Origin: Stutzerimonas stutzeri
GTDB taxonomy: Bacteria; Pseudomonadota; Gammaproteobacteria; Pseudomonadales; Pseudomonadaceae
NCBI RefSeq assembly: GCF_019090095.1
Contig: NZ_JAGQFP010000002.1
Span: 1,550,001 to 1,614,000 of the forward strand
Reading direction: 5' to 3'
DNA length: 64,000 nucleotides
Shown here: piece by piece, positions 24,111 through 33,663 of the stretch
Numbering within the stretch: position 1 is the first letter of the stretch
Layout: each line of letters opens with the position of its first letter
Notes under the pieces: model-generated
Told to the model about the DNA's origin: nothing
Databases searched by the model: none
Seen by the model: the letters and a program-made list of their open reading frames with translations, nothing else
Translations under genes and position numbers: made by a program

Positions 24111-25457
24111 ATGAACATCACCGTCGTTGGAAGCGGCTACGTCGGTCTGGTTACCGGTGCCTGCATCGCGGAAATGGGCAACACGGTCTACTGCGTCGAT
24201 GTCGACAAATCCAAGATCGAAAATCTCAAGCAGGGCATTCTGCCTATCTACGAGCCGGGTCTCGAAGAGATCGTCACGGAAAACCATACGGCCGGTCGCC
24301 TGCATTTCACGACGTCACTGAGCGAGGCGGTCGAGCAGTCCGAAGTGTTCTTCATTGCCGTCGGTACGCCGCCAGGTGAAGACGGTTCAGCGGACCTGCG
24401 CTATGTCCTGGAAGTGGCCCGTCAGATCGGCGATACGCTGAACGCGCCGGCCATCGTGGTGAACAAGTCGACCGTGCCGGTCGGCACCGCGGATCTGGTG
24501 CGCGCGGCCATAACCGAGCGTCTCGAGGCGCGCGGCGTCGACATCGAGTTCTCGGTGGTGTCGAACCCGGAATTTCTCAAGGAAGGGGCGGCGGTCGATG
24601 ACTTCATGCACCCCGACCGTATCGTCATCGGTGCCGACAACGAGCACGCCCGCCAAGTGATGAGCGCGCTCTACGCGCCGTTCATCCGTAACCGTCCGCG
24701 GACCATGTTCATGGGCATTCGCGACGCGGAAATGACCAAGTACGCCGCCAATGCCATGCTGGCGACGAAAATCTCCTTCATGAACGAGATCGCCAGCCTC
24801 TGCGAGCGGCTCGATGTGGACGTGGAGAATGTGCGCCTGGGCATCGGTTCTGACGAGCGCATCGGCTACCACTTCATCTATGCCGGCTGTGGTTACGGCG
24901 GCTCCTGCTTCCCGAAAGACGTCAAGGCGCTGATCAACATCGCCCACCAGAACGATTTCGAGCCCAAGCTGCTGCAGGCGGTGGAAGCGCGCAACGATCA
25001 GCAGAAGCATTCGTTGTTCAACAAGATCTCCACGCACTTCAACGGCAACCTCGAAGGCCGAACCTTCGCCGTCTGGGGGCTGGCGTTCAAGCCCGGCACC
25101 GACGACATGCGCGAAGCGCCGAGCGTGGTGCTGATCAACAGCCTGATCAATGCGGGCGCCAAGGTGCGTGCGTTCGACCCGGTGGCTCGCGAGACCGCGC
25201 GCCGCGAGTTTCCGGACGCCTGGTTCGCTGACGGCCGCCTGCAGATCGTCGAGGGCCAGTACGAGGCGGCGATCGATGCCGACGCGCTGTGCCTGGTCAC
25301 CGAGTGGAAGCCGTTCCGCCGCCCGGATTTCCGTGCCCTGAAACGCCTGCTGAACACGCCACTGATCATCGATGGACGTAACCAGTACGACCGCGAACAG
25401 GTCAAGCGCGAAGGCTTCAGCTACTACGGCGTCGGTCGCCAGCCGGTCCAGGCCTGA
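24111..25457 (+). CDS. ugd: UDP-glucose 6-dehydrogenase
   Basis: A 448-residue NAD enzyme that oxidises UDP-glucose to UDP-glucuronate, giving the acidic sugar of the polymer. N-terminal Rossmann motif VVGSGYVGLVTGACIAEMG, FFIAVGTPPGEDGSAD, STVPVGTA, NPEFLKEGAAVDDFMHPDRI, the catalytic Cys in GCGYGGSCFPKDV (about residue 260-272), and the C-terminal domain VWGLAFKPGTDDMREAPS. Length and motifs are canonical. A near relative, GDP-mannose dehydrogenase AlgD, is excluded by the overall UGDH-type sequence and the lack of alginate neighbours. The 151-base gap before it contains the GC hairpin. Confidence 0.92.
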   Translation: MNITVVGSGYVGLVTGACIAEMGNTVYCVDVDKSKIENLKQGILPIYEPGLEEIVTENHTAGRLHFTTSLSEAVEQSEVFFIAVGTPPGEDGSADLRYVLEVARQIGDTLNAPAIVVNKSTVPVGTADLVRAAITERLEARGVDIEFSVVSNPEFLKEGAAVDDFMHPDRIVIGADNEHARQVMSALYAPFIRNRPRTMFMGIRDAEMTKYAANAMLATKISFMNEIASLCERLDVDVENVRLGIGSDERIGYHFIYAGCGYGGSCFPKDVKALINIAHQNDFEPKLLQAVEARNDQQKHSLFNKISTHFNGNLEGRTFAVWGLAFKPGTDDMREAPSVVLINSLINAGAKVRAFDPVARETARREFPDAWFADGRLQIVEGQYEAAIDADALCLVTEWKPFRRPDFRALKRLLNTPLIIDGRNQYDREQVKREGFSYYGVGRQPVQA

Positions 25458-25471
25458 GCGAGGAGCGGCGA

Positions 25472-26863
25472 GTGAGCGCCATCGAGCAGTCCGGCATGTC
25501 GCGCAGCGCCTCCCCCATGCGGGAGCGCCTGGCCGCGCTGTGGCACGGCAGCCTGCGCAGCAAGCTGCTGCGTAACATCGTCACCGTGGTGTCCGGTACC
25601 GCCGGTGCCCAGGCGATCACCCTGGCCTTCATGCCGGTGATCACCCGCATCTACGGGCCGGAGGCCTATGGTGTGCTGGGCACCTTCCTCAGCGTGACCA
25701 TGATGCTGATCCCGGTCGCTGCGCTGACCTACCCGATCGCCATCGTGCTGCCCAAGCGCGATGGCGATGCGCGTGGATTGGTACGCCTGGCGCTGTTGAC
25801 GGCGTTGGTGCTGGCGTCCCTGGTTGCCCTCGCGCTGCAGCTGTTCGGCGAGCGGCTGGCGGGCATGGCGGACATCAGCATCATCCAGCCCTACCTGATG
25901 CTCATCCCGTTCGTGATGTTCTGCGGCGCGGCGCTGGAGATCTGCCAGCAATGGCTGTTCCGGACCCAGCGTTTCCGCATTACCGCCAGCGTGGCGGTGG
26001 GTCATTCGCTGCTGTTCAACACGATGCGCACCGTTGCCGGCCTGCTGCAGTCCTCGGCACTGGTACTGGTCTGCACCACCGCGCTGCAGCAGGCGTTGCA
26101 TGCGGCCATGCTGGGGTTGGCCATGCTGCGGGCGAAGCCGCATGCGGACAACCACCGCGATGAAGCCGAGCAGGTCAGCCCGGGCATGCTCGAACTGGCG
26201 CGTCGGCACAGCGATTTTCCCAAGTATCGCGCGCCGGTCATGCTGATCAACGCGGTATCGCAGCACCTGCCGACGCTGGTGCTGGCCGCCTATTTCGGCC
26301 CGGCCGCGGCCGGGTTCTTCGCCCTGTGCAAACAGGCGTTGACGATGCCGACCAACCTGATCGGCAAATCGGTTGCCGATGTCTATTACCCGCGCATCAG
26401 CCGCGCCATCCATGACCGCGAGCCGGTTGCGGCGATGCTGCTCAAAGCCACCGCCGCGCTGGGATTGGTCGGTCTGGTGCCATTCACGCTGGTTGCCGTC
26501 ATCGGGCCCTGGTTGTTCGCGCTGGTGTTCGGCGAGCAATGGCACGTGGCCGGTGAGTATGCCCGTTGGTTGGCCTTGGCCGAGTACGTGATCTTCGTCT
26601 CGCGGCCCTGTGTGGTAGCGGTACCGGCGCTTTCGCTGCAAGGCCGCTTCCTGCTGTTCGAAATTTTCAGCACCAGCCTGCGTGTGATGTCGCTGTTCGG
26701 CGGTGCGTTGCTGCTCGGCAATGCGCTGGCCACGGTGCAGGCGTTCGCCGTCGCCAGCATCGTCATTTATTCCTCGTTGATCGCGATCGTGCTGATCGCG
26801 TCGCGGCGGTGGTACGCGGCGCTGCGCCGCGAAACCCTGCACCCGCAAGAGAGTGTTGATTGA
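25472..26863 (+). CDS. wzx: oligosaccharide flippase (Wzx-like), MATE/MOP superfamily
   Basis: A 463-residue inner-membrane protein with about 12-14 hydrophobic helices. A GTG start at 25472 follows AGGAG, 15 bases after the ugd stop. Typical features: VVSGTAGAQAITLAFMPVITRIYGPEAYG in the first helix pair (two adjacent pieces), VLPKRDGDARGLVRLALL, and a second half starting HSDFPKYRAPVMLINAVSQ. It should flip lipid-linked repeat units to the periplasm. One of three such flippases in the window; this one is inside the ops-controlled operon, so it is the best candidate for this polymer. Confidence 0.88.
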   Translation: MSAIEQSGMSRSASPMRERLAALWHGSLRSKLLRNIVTVVSGTAGAQAITLAFMPVITRIYGPEAYGVLGTFLSVTMMLIPVAALTYPIAIVLPKRDGDARGLVRLALLTALVLASLVALALQLFGERLAGMADISIIQPYLMLIPFVMFCGAALEICQQWLFRTQRFRITASVAVGHSLLFNTMRTVAGLLQSSALVLVCTTALQQALHAAMLGLAMLRAKPHADNHRDEAEQVSPGMLELARRHSDFPKYRAPVMLINAVSQHLPTLVLAAYFGPAAAGFFALCKQALTMPTNLIGKSVADVYYPRISRAIHDREPVAAMLLKATAALGLVGLVPFTLVAVIGPWLFALVFGEQWHVAGEYARWLALAEYVIFVSRPCVVAVPALSLQGRFLLFEIFSTSLRVMSLFGGALLLGNALATVQAFAVASIVIYSSLIAIVLIASRRWYAALRRETLHPQESVD

Positions 26864-26864
26864 T

Positions 26865-28094
26865 ATGAAGGTTTTACATCTGGTTGCCGGCGAGCTGACC
26901 GGTGGCGCCGCACGCGGTGCCTACTGGCTGCACCAGGGCTTGCGCTCGCTGGGAGTCGATTCGCGCGTTTATACCAATAGCCAGGTCACCCATGGCGACA
27001 CCTCGGTGGTGTCGGTCAGCCGCAGCAAGAAGGACAAGATCATCAGCATTGCCCGCAGCCAGGCCGACCAGGCATTCGCCAGCCTGTATCGCGGGCGCCC
27101 ATCGGGCATGTTCAGCGCGGGCGTCATGGGCGCCGATTTCACCGACAGCGCCGAATGCCGCGAGGCTGACGTGATCCACCTGCATTGGATCAACGGCGGC
27201 TTCGTCGATATCAAGCACCTGGCCAAGCTGCGCAAGCCAGTGGTCTGGACCATGCGGGACATGTGGCCGATGACTGGCGGCTGCCACTACGCCATGGGCT
27301 GCGAAAGATTCACCACCGGCTGCGGCAGCTGCGAGCAGCTCGGCAGCACATCCGACCGGGACCTGTCGCGGTTCGTGCTCAACCGCAAGCGCAAGTACTT
27401 GCCCAAGTCGATGAAGATGATCGGCATCAGCGACTGGGTCTCCGAACAGGCCCGGCAGAGCGAGCTGTTTCGCGACTTCGACGTGCGCACCATTCACAAC
27501 AATGTCGACGCCAGCGAGTTCTTCCCGCTGGACAAGACGCTGGCACGCCAGCTGCTCGGCTTGAACACCGAGAAGCAGATCATCCTCACCGGCTGCACCA
27601 GCGCCAAGGACACCTACAAGGGCTTCGGCAAGTACCTCGAGATGCTCGAGCACCTCGATCCGGCCAAGTACCACTTGTGCTTCTTCGGCAAGCTGGACCA
27701 GTCCATCGCCGATGGGCTGGGTTTCGATTACACCTCGTTCGGCTATCTGCACGACAGCATCTCGCTGCGCCTGCTGTATTCGGCGGCGGACGTGTTCATC
27801 GCGCCGAGCCTGATGGAAGCCTTCGGCAAGACCCTGGCCGAGGCCATGGGCTGCGGCACCCCTGTAGTGTGCTTCGATGCGACGGGGCCGAAAGACATCG
27901 TCACCCACCTGCACGATGGCTACAAGGCCGCACCGTTTGAAGCCCGGGGCCTCGCAGAGGGGGTCGAGTGGATCACCGGCGAGGCCGACTATCCGACGCT
28001 CGCGCGCAACGCGCGGGACAAAATAACCAGCACCTTCGACAGCCCGGTCATCGCTCGCCAATACCAGGCGCTGTACGAGGAAATGCTCGCATGA
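26865..28094 (+). CDS. glycosyltransferase family 4, WcaC-like
   Basis: A 409-residue cytosolic GT-B enzyme, ATG at 26865 one base after the flippase stop. N-terminus MKVLHLVAGELTGGAARGAY, the acceptor domain with VIHLHWINGGFVDIKHLAKL and WTMRDMWPMTGGCHYAMGCE, and the donor domain with FIAPSLMEAFGKTLAEAMGCGTPVVCFD, the E-x7-E type retaining signature. A Cys-rich stretch (CHYAMGCERFTTGCGSC) could bind metal or be structural and also appears in WcaC of colanic acid synthesis. Acceptor and donor are unknown. Together with ugd, gmd and fcl it suggests a colanic-acid-like backbone. Confidence 0.85.
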   Translation: MKVLHLVAGELTGGAARGAYWLHQGLRSLGVDSRVYTNSQVTHGDTSVVSVSRSKKDKIISIARSQADQAFASLYRGRPSGMFSAGVMGADFTDSAECREADVIHLHWINGGFVDIKHLAKLRKPVVWTMRDMWPMTGGCHYAMGCERFTTGCGSCEQLGSTSDRDLSRFVLNRKRKYLPKSMKMIGISDWVSEQARQSELFRDFDVRTIHNNVDASEFFPLDKTLARQLLGLNTEKQIILTGCTSAKDTYKGFGKYLEMLEHLDPAKYHLCFFGKLDQSIADGLGFDYTSFGYLHDSISLRLLYSAADVFIAPSLMEAFGKTLAEAMGCGTPVVCFDATGPKDIVTHLHDGYKAAPFEARGLAEGVEWITGEADYPTLARNARDKITSTFDSPVIARQYQALYEEMLA

Positions 28095-28259
28095 GCCGTC
28101 CATACGTCCGCCACGGGCGGGACGGTCATGCTTCGTTAACGTCCACTGCCAACAATCGACCGAACCGACCCAAGGGTGTCCGGCATCTGATAGCGCCAGT
28201 CCCCGCCAGTCGTCTCGCCTCATCACCTCTTGTCATCTGGAACCTACAGGTACTCTGAA

Positions 28260-29384
28260 ATGGAAAAGAAACGCGCGCTGATCACCGGGATTACTGGCCA
28301 GGACGGTTCCTACCTCGCTGAGTTTCTGCTGGAAAAGGGCTATGAGGTCCATGGCATCAAACGCCGCGCCTCGTTGTTCAATACGCAGCGGGTCGATCAC
28401 CTCTATCAGGACCATCATGTCGAGAATCAGAACTTCGTTCTGCATTACGGCGACCTGACCGACTCGTCCAACCTGACCCGCATCATCCAGGAAGTGCAGC
28501 CCGATGAGGTGTACAACCTCGGCGCGCAGTCCCATGTCGCGGTGAGCTTCGAGTCGCCCGAGTACACTGCCGATGTCGACGGCATGGGCACGCTGCGTAT
28601 TCTGGAGGCCATCCGCCTGCTGGGCCTGGAGAAAAAGACCCGCTTCTATCAGGCGTCGACCTCCGAGCTGTATGGCTTGGTCCAGGAGATTCCGCAGAAG
28701 GAGACCACGCCTTTCTACCCGCGCTCGCCCTACGCGGTAGCCAAGCTTTACGCCTACTGGATCACCGTCAACTACCGTGAGTCCTACGGCATGTATGCCT
28801 GCAACGGCATTCTGTTCAACCACGAGTCGCCACGCCGTGGCGAGACCTTCGTGACCCGCAAGATCACCCGCGGCCTGGCGAACATCGCCCAGGGCCTGGA
28901 GAAATGCCTGCACATGGGCAACCTCGATGCGCTGCGCGACTGGGGCCACGCCAAGGATTACGTGCGCATGCAGTGGATGATGCTGCAGCAGGAGCAGGCC
29001 GAGGACTTCGTCATCGCCACCGGCGTGCAGTACTCGGTGCGTGAGTTCATCAAGTGGTCGGCCGCCGAGCTGGGTGTCCAGTTGCGCTTCGAAGGCAGTG
29101 GGGTAGATGAACGCGCCATCGTCGCCAGCGTCGAAGGGGACAAGGCGCCGGCGCTCAACGTGGGCGATGTGATCGTCCGCATCGATCCGCGCTACTTCCG
29201 GCCGGCTGAAGTTGAAACCTTGCTAGGCGATCCGACCCGAGCCAAAGAGCGGCTCGGCTGGACCCCGGAAATCACGGTGCAGGAAATGTGCGCCGAGATG
29301 GTCCGTGAAGACCTCAAGGTCGCCCAGCGCCACGCCCTGCTGAAAGAGCACGGCTTTGATATTCCAGTGAGTGTGGAGAACTGA
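28260..29384 (+). CDS. gmd: GDP-mannose 4,6-dehydratase
   Basis: A 374-residue SDR-superfamily enzyme making GDP-4-keto-6-deoxymannose, the precursor of GDP-L-fucose (also of GDP-rhamnose and GDP-colitose). NADP motif [20 protein letters not shown], then [20 protein letters not shown], catalytic Ser/Glu in STSELYG, YxxxK in [11 protein letters not shown] and [16 protein letters not shown]. Highly canonical. The ATG at 28260 is preferred over a GTG in frame at 28230 on homology. There are 165 bases of non-coding sequence before it with no clear promoter. Coupled to fcl, which starts three bases after its stop. Confidence 0.95.
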   Translation: MEKKRALITGITGQDGSYLAEFLLEKGYEVHGIKRRASLFNTQRVDHLYQDHHVENQNFVLHYGDLTDSSNLTRIIQEVQPDEVYNLGAQSHVAVSFESPEYTADVDGMGTLRILEAIRLLGLEKKTRFYQASTSELYGLVQEIPQKETTPFYPRSPYAVAKLYAYWITVNYRESYGMYACNGILFNHESPRRGETFVTRKITRGLANIAQGLEKCLHMGNLDALRDWGHAKDYVRMQWMMLQQEQAEDFVIATGVQYSVREFIKWSAAELGVQLRFEGSGVDERAIVASVEGDKAPALNVGDVIVRIDPRYFRPAEVETLLGDPTRAKERLGWTPEITVQEMCAEMVREDLKVAQRHALLKEHGFDIPVSVEN

Positions 29385-29386
29385 AC

Positions 29387-30355
29387 ATGAATCGTGACGC
29401 ACGTATTTTTGTCGCGGGACATCGTGGCATGGTGGGCTCGGCAATCGTCCGTCGCCTGCAGGCGTTGGGCTACACCAATCTGATCACCCGCGGGCGTGAA
29501 GAGCTCGACCTGGTCGACCAGGCCGCGGTGAACGCATTCTTCGCCGAGAACCGGATCGACCAGGTTTACATGGCGTCCGCCAAGGTCGGTGGCATCCATG
29601 CCAACAACACCTATCCGGCCGAGTTCATCTACCAGAACCTGATGGTCGAGGCGAACATCATCCATGCCGCGCACTGCAACGACGTGCAGAAGCTGCTGTT
29701 CCTCGGCTCATCGTGCATCTATCCGAAGTTCGCCGAGCAGCCGATGAAGGAAGAGGCGCTGGTGACCGGCGTGCTGGAGCCGACCAACGAGCCCTACGCG
29801 GTGGCCAAGATCGCCGGCATCAAGCTGTGCGAGAGCTACAACCGCCAGTATGGCCGCGACTACCGCAGCGTGATGCCGACCAACCTTTATGGTCCCAACG
29901 ACAACTTCCACCCGGAAAACAGCCACGTGGTGCCCGCCTTGCTCAAGCGCTTCCACGAAGCGACTCAGCGTGGCGACAACCAGGTGGTGATCTGGGGCAG
30001 CGGCAAGCCGCAGCGCGAATTCCTGCACGTGGACGATATGGCGGCGGCCTGCGTGCACGTGATGGAGCTGGACGACCAGCTCTACCGAGCCCATACCCAG
30101 CCGATGCTGTCGCATATCAACGTGGGCACCGGCGTCGATTGCAGCATTCGAGAATTGGCGGAAACCATCGCCCGGGTGACCGAATACCAGGGCGAGCTGA
30201 TCTTCGACAGCTCCAAGCCGGACGGTACACCGCGCAAGCTGATGGACGTCTCTCGCCTCAAGGCGCTCGGCTGGCAGTCGAGCATCAGCCTGGAGGACGG
30301 CCTGCGCGACGCCTATCGCTGGTTCGTTGAAAACCAGCACCTGGCTCGTCATTGA
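29387..30355 (+). CDS. fcl: GDP-L-fucose synthase (epimerase/reductase)
   Basis: A 322-residue enzyme that turns GDP-4-keto-6-deoxymannose into GDP-L-fucose. [17 protein letters not shown] binds [25 protein letters not shown] is a family hallmark, [19 protein letters not shown] carries catalytic Ser and Cys, and [21 protein letters not shown] holds the YxxxK pair. [17 protein letters not shown] is also typical. Two bases separate gmd and fcl. No manA/manC/manB are nearby, so GDP-mannose must come from elsewhere in the genome. Confidence 0.95.
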   Translation: MNRDARIFVAGHRGMVGSAIVRRLQALGYTNLITRGREELDLVDQAAVNAFFAENRIDQVYMASAKVGGIHANNTYPAEFIYQNLMVEANIIHAAHCNDVQKLLFLGSSCIYPKFAEQPMKEEALVTGVLEPTNEPYAVAKIAGIKLCESYNRQYGRDYRSVMPTNLYGPNDNFHPENSHVVPALLKRFHEATQRGDNQVVIWGSGKPQREFLHVDDMAAACVHVMELDDQLYRAHTQPMLSHINVGTGVDCSIRELAETIARVTEYQGELIFDSSKPDGTPRKLMDVSRLKALGWQSSISLEDGLRDAYRWFVENQHLARH

Positions 30356-30585
30356 TCGGCGATTGCGCCAGTGCGCCGCCGCACGACCGCGCAAGGACGC
30401 GTGTCGTGCCGCGGGTTTGGTCGCCGTCGCCGCCTAAGGTTTAAGCCTGCGGACTTTTTCGGCGCTGCTGTTGTCCATCCATGGCACATGACGCCACGTC
30501 GTGGCGAATTGCCTCACCGGCGCCATTCAGGTCGTCGGTTCGGTTCAGTGTTCGCCACGTTACACCTGGAGAATGGGGAAAGCGC

Positions 30586-31869
30586 TTGTTAAGGAAAGTT
30601 CTGGCGTACAAGAATCTGCTGTTCATGCTGCTGTTGCTGAATTCCACCTGCTTCTTCCTGACGGATGACAAGCGGGCGGGGATTCCGTATTTCCAGGAGC
30701 TGTTCCTGCTGATGGTGGTCGCCGCCACGGCCTGCCTGTTCGTAGCATGGAAGTGGGTTTATCAGTCCAAGACCAGCCTGTGGATCATTTTCATGGGCTG
30801 CTTGCTGCCGCTGATATCCGCCGTGCTGGCCAACCTGAACTTCGGCCAGCCGCTGGCCTATGGGTTGCTGGAGGAGCGGCGCTTCTTCCAGTACCTGGTG
30901 TTCTTCCCCACGCTGTTCCTGCTGCTTAAAGCGGGCCCTACCCAGGAAGAGCTGGGCAAGTACTTCCTGTACGTCGCGCTGTTCTGCGCCACCTTGGGCT
31001 TCGCTTATTACCTGGGGATCATTCCGCAGAACAAGGTGGCGTCCTTCACCGTCGATGACTGGACCCAATACGAGGACCTGCTGCGGCCGAACCGCTTCCG
31101 CATTGGCTCGCCCTTCGTCACGGTGGCCGCCTTCATGGTGATGTACAGCATGAAGGAGCGGGTGACGCTCGGCAGGCTGTTGATCCTGCTCTACTTCGTC
31201 GCCTATCTCTGGCTGGTCATGCAGACCCGGCAGACGATGCTTGTCTGGGCGTTGGCAGGGGTGTGGATTTTCCGCAAGCGTATCGACTCGCTGATGAAAA
31301 TGAGCGCGTTGGGCCTGATCATATTGGTGGTGTCTTATCTGCTGGTGCCCGAGTTCTACCAAGAGCAGTACGCCCGATTCGACGCCTTGCTGTTCGACGC
31401 GACATCTGCGCCCGGGGTACGTGACACGACCGTGGCCATCATCCTCGACGCGATCGGGGCTAACGATTACATCGGTATGGGCGCCTTGTCGCTGCAATGG
31501 CAAGGCGGGTTTTCACGGATCTATAACTCGCACTTCTATCTCGCTGATGTGGGCATCTTCGGCGTCTATTATCGCTATGGATTCCTGACCCCGATCATCG
31601 CGCTGATCTTCTATGGCGGCTTCATCTGGATAATGCGTCAGTGCACCAACAAGGGCAGTCTTCTGGCTGCGCTGCAACTGTCGTTCGTGGTCAGCATGCT
31701 CAATATCGCCCTGTCCAATGCACTGACATTCTCCGGCGACGTCTATGGCATGGCCGCCGCATTCTTCCTTTATTACGCCAAGCTACAGACGGCGGATACT
31801 CCTCTTATAGCCAATCTCGAACAGGTGAATTATGGTCCGTTTCAGTATCGTAACTATAAACTGGAATAA
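30586..31869 (+). CDS. wzy: polysaccharide polymerase (Wzy/O-antigen ligase-like membrane protein)
   Basis: About 427 residues with 10-12 hydrophobic helices and a large periplasmic loop before the C-terminal helices (YNSHFYLADVGIFGVYYRYG, the region where Wzy/WaaL proteins carry a conserved H and R/Y). The start is uncertain: TTG at 30586 has GGGGA eight bases before it, while an ATG at 30481 would add 35 residues that look like non-coding sequence. Predicted to join repeat units in the periplasm. As usual for Wzy the sequence is highly divergent, so the call rests on topology, length and location. Its end overlaps the next gene by 38 bases. Confidence 0.8.
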   Translation: MLRKVLAYKNLLFMLLLLNSTCFFLTDDKRAGIPYFQELFLLMVVAATACLFVAWKWVYQSKTSLWIIFMGCLLPLISAVLANLNFGQPLAYGLLEERRFFQYLVFFPTLFLLLKAGPTQEELGKYFLYVALFCATLGFAYYLGIIPQNKVASFTVDDWTQYEDLLRPNRFRIGSPFVTVAAFMVMYSMKERVTLGRLLILLYFVAYLWLVMQTRQTMLVWALAGVWIFRKRIDSLMKMSALGLIILVVSYLLVPEFYQEQYARFDALLFDATSAPGVRDTTVAIILDAIGANDYIGMGALSLQWQGGFSRIYNSHFYLADVGIFGVYYRYGFLTPIIALIFYGGFIWIMRQCTNKGSLLAALQLSFVVSMLNIALSNALTFSGDVYGMAAAFFLYYAKLQTADTPLIANLEQVNYGPFQYRNYKLE

Positions 31870-32596
31870 TCTGGCTGGCCTGAAGGAAACCTATCTGAGT
31901 CTTGCCAACCAGACCTACCGTAACTTTCGCTGGATCGTGATCGATGGCGCATCCAAGGATGGCAGTGGCGAGTGGCTTAACAATCTGGATGACAGTCAGG
32001 CCGAAATAACCATCGAGCCGGACAAGGGCATCTATGATGCGATGGATAAAGGTCGTCAGCGCGCCGTCGAAACGCCTGGTTATACCTTGTTTCTCAACAG
32101 TGGCGATTCGCTCGCCGATCCGACGGTATTGGCGCGCATCAACGACGAACTTTCGAAGGCGACGACCAAGCCGAAGTTCATCTATGGTGATTTCTATCGC
32201 CAGGAAGCCGGTGGTGTTTTGAAGCGGACCAGTGCGCGGTCAATCGAGCGTGCGCCTCTGGGATTACCGGCCAGCCATCAGACCATGTATTTCGAGAATG
32301 AGCGGCTTCGCCAGTTCAAGTTCCGGCTCGACTACAAGTTGTCCGCCGATTACTGCTTGTTGCTGGAATTCCTGCAGGGCCTGGATCTGCAGCGTGATGT
32401 CCTGCAATTGTCTTTTCCGCTCTGTATCTTCGACACCAGCGGTGTCTCGCACAAGCGACGCTTCGAAGCGATTCGAGAAGATATGGATATCAGAACGCGC
32501 TTCCTGAAGTTCTCGAAGCCTAACGCGTTCGCCCTTTATGTATTGCACTACGTGCATACGCATACCAAGCAATTACGAGCGTCCTTGGGGCGTTAA
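31832..32596 (+). CDS. glycosyltransferase family 2, WcaE-like
   Basis: A 254-residue GT-A enzyme. SIVTINWNNLAGLKETYLSL at the start, WIVIDGASKDGSGEW, EPDKGIYDAMDKG and FLNSGDSLAD (metal-binding acidic motif), followed by LPASHQTMYFENERL and DYKLSADYCLLL. These landmarks and the length match WcaE of colanic acid synthesis closely. It should transfer one sugar to the lipid-linked repeat on the cytosolic face. The start lies inside the end of wzy (38-base overlap), so the two are co-expressed. Confidence 0.88.
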   Translation: MVRFSIVTINWNNLAGLKETYLSLANQTYRNFRWIVIDGASKDGSGEWLNNLDDSQAEITIEPDKGIYDAMDKGRQRAVETPGYTLFLNSGDSLADPTVLARINDELSKATTKPKFIYGDFYRQEAGGVLKRTSARSIERAPLGLPASHQTMYFENERLRQFKFRLDYKLSADYCLLLEFLQGLDLQRDVLQLSFPLCIFDTSGVSHKRRFEAIREDMDIRTRFLKFSKPNAFALYVLHYVHTHTKQLRASLGR

Positions 32597-32657
32597 AGGA
32601 TGGATAGCAGGGTTCCCTTTTCAAGTGGGCCCTTGGAACAGGGTGCAGGAGTGTTCG

Positions 32658-33638
32658 ATGAATTACCGAAGCTTGAATGACTTGTCGCGGCTCAGCACGG
32701 AGTGCGCCAGCCAGATTCCAGATGATATCGAGTTGGTGATCGGTATTCCGCGCAGTGGGATGCTGGTTGCCAGCATCATCGCACTGAAACAGAACCTGCC
32801 ACTGACGGATCTGTATTCGTTCTTGCGCAACGACGACCTCAAGAAAGGTCATACCCGAACCTACAAGCACGCCGAACTGCTCAAGCCGATGGATGCGAAG
32901 AAGGTCCTGCTGGTCGACGACAGCATCTCGTCGGCCAAGTCGATGCAGGCAGCGCTGGAGCAGGTGCGCGCGACCTATCAAGGCAGCGTGGTGACCTTGG
33001 CGGCGTTCGCCGAACGGCACAATCGGCACCTGGTGGACATGCATCTCGAGCTCGTCGAACAACCGCGGGTGTTCGAATGGAACATCATGCACCACCCCTT
33101 TCTCGCCCAGGCGTGTCTGGATATCGATGGCGTGCTGTGCGTCGATCCGACCCTCGAGGAGAACGATGACGGGCCGAACTACCGGGCCTTTCTCACGGGC
33201 ACTCGTTCGTTATTCGTGCCTTCGGTCAAGGTCGCGCACCTGGTGACCAGCCGGCTCGAGAAATATCGTGCCGAAACGGAGGAGTGGTTGGCGCGCAACG
33301 GCGTGCAGTATGGAACGTTGCACATGCTAGACCTGCCCACGGCTGAGGAGCGCCGCCGGCTGAACATACATCACAAGTTCAAAGCGGAGGTCTATGCCAA
33401 GCAACCGCTGGCGCGCCTGTTCGTCGAAAGCGAGGTCAAGCAGGCGGTGGAAATCATGAGGCTCAGCGGCAAGCCGGTGTACTGCATCGAGACCAACGAG
33501 ATGTACGTGCCGGGCCAGGTCTACAACCTCAAGGCCAATGCCTTGCGCAAGAGTTATAGCCTCAAGGCCAAGCTGGCCGGCAAGGCCAGATCGGTGCTGA
33601 GCAAATGGGCGCCAGCGGCGCCCTCTTCGAAAGGCTGA
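32658..33638 (+). CDS. phosphoribosyltransferase-HAD phosphatase fusion, predicted ribofuranosyltransferase
   Basis: A 326-residue cytosolic two-domain protein; ATG at 32658 with GCAGGAG upstream. Residues 1-145 are a type I phosphoribosyltransferase: VIGIPRSGMLVASIIALK and the PRPP motif VLLVDDSISSAKSM (83-96; the usual Gly is Ala). Residues 150-285 are a HAD phosphatase: LDIDGVLCVDPT (D155, D157), LVTSR (motif II), KFKAEVYAK (motif III Lys) and a late acidic motif. Dual-domain enzymes with a glycan phosphoribosyltransferase and a phosphatase are known to build ribofuranose residues from PRPP in Klebsiella O-antigens. The fusion and its place after two glycosyltransferases fit that role here; this remains inference. 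Confidence 0.75.
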   Translation: MNYRSLNDLSRLSTECASQIPDDIELVIGIPRSGMLVASIIALKQNLPLTDLYSFLRNDDLKKGHTRTYKHAELLKPMDAKKVLLVDDSISSAKSMQAALEQVRATYQGSVVTLAAFAERHNRHLVDMHLELVEQPRVFEWNIMHHPFLAQACLDIDGVLCVDPTLEENDDGPNYRAFLTGTRSLFVPSVKVAHLVTSRLEKYRAETEEWLARNGVQYGTLHMLDLPTAEERRRLNIHHKFKAEVYAKQPLARLFVESEVKQAVEIMRLSGKPVYCIETNEMYVPGQVYNLKANALRKSYSLKAKLAGKARSVLSKWAPAAPSSKG

Positions 33639-33663
33639 CGGCTCAAGGCCGTAACGGACCGTC

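Noticed and set aside
24111..25457. Alternative call as GDP-mannose dehydrogenase (AlgD)
   Set aside because: No alginate genes nearby and the motif set is that of UDP-glucose dehydrogenase; presence of gmd/fcl already accounts for GDP-mannose use.
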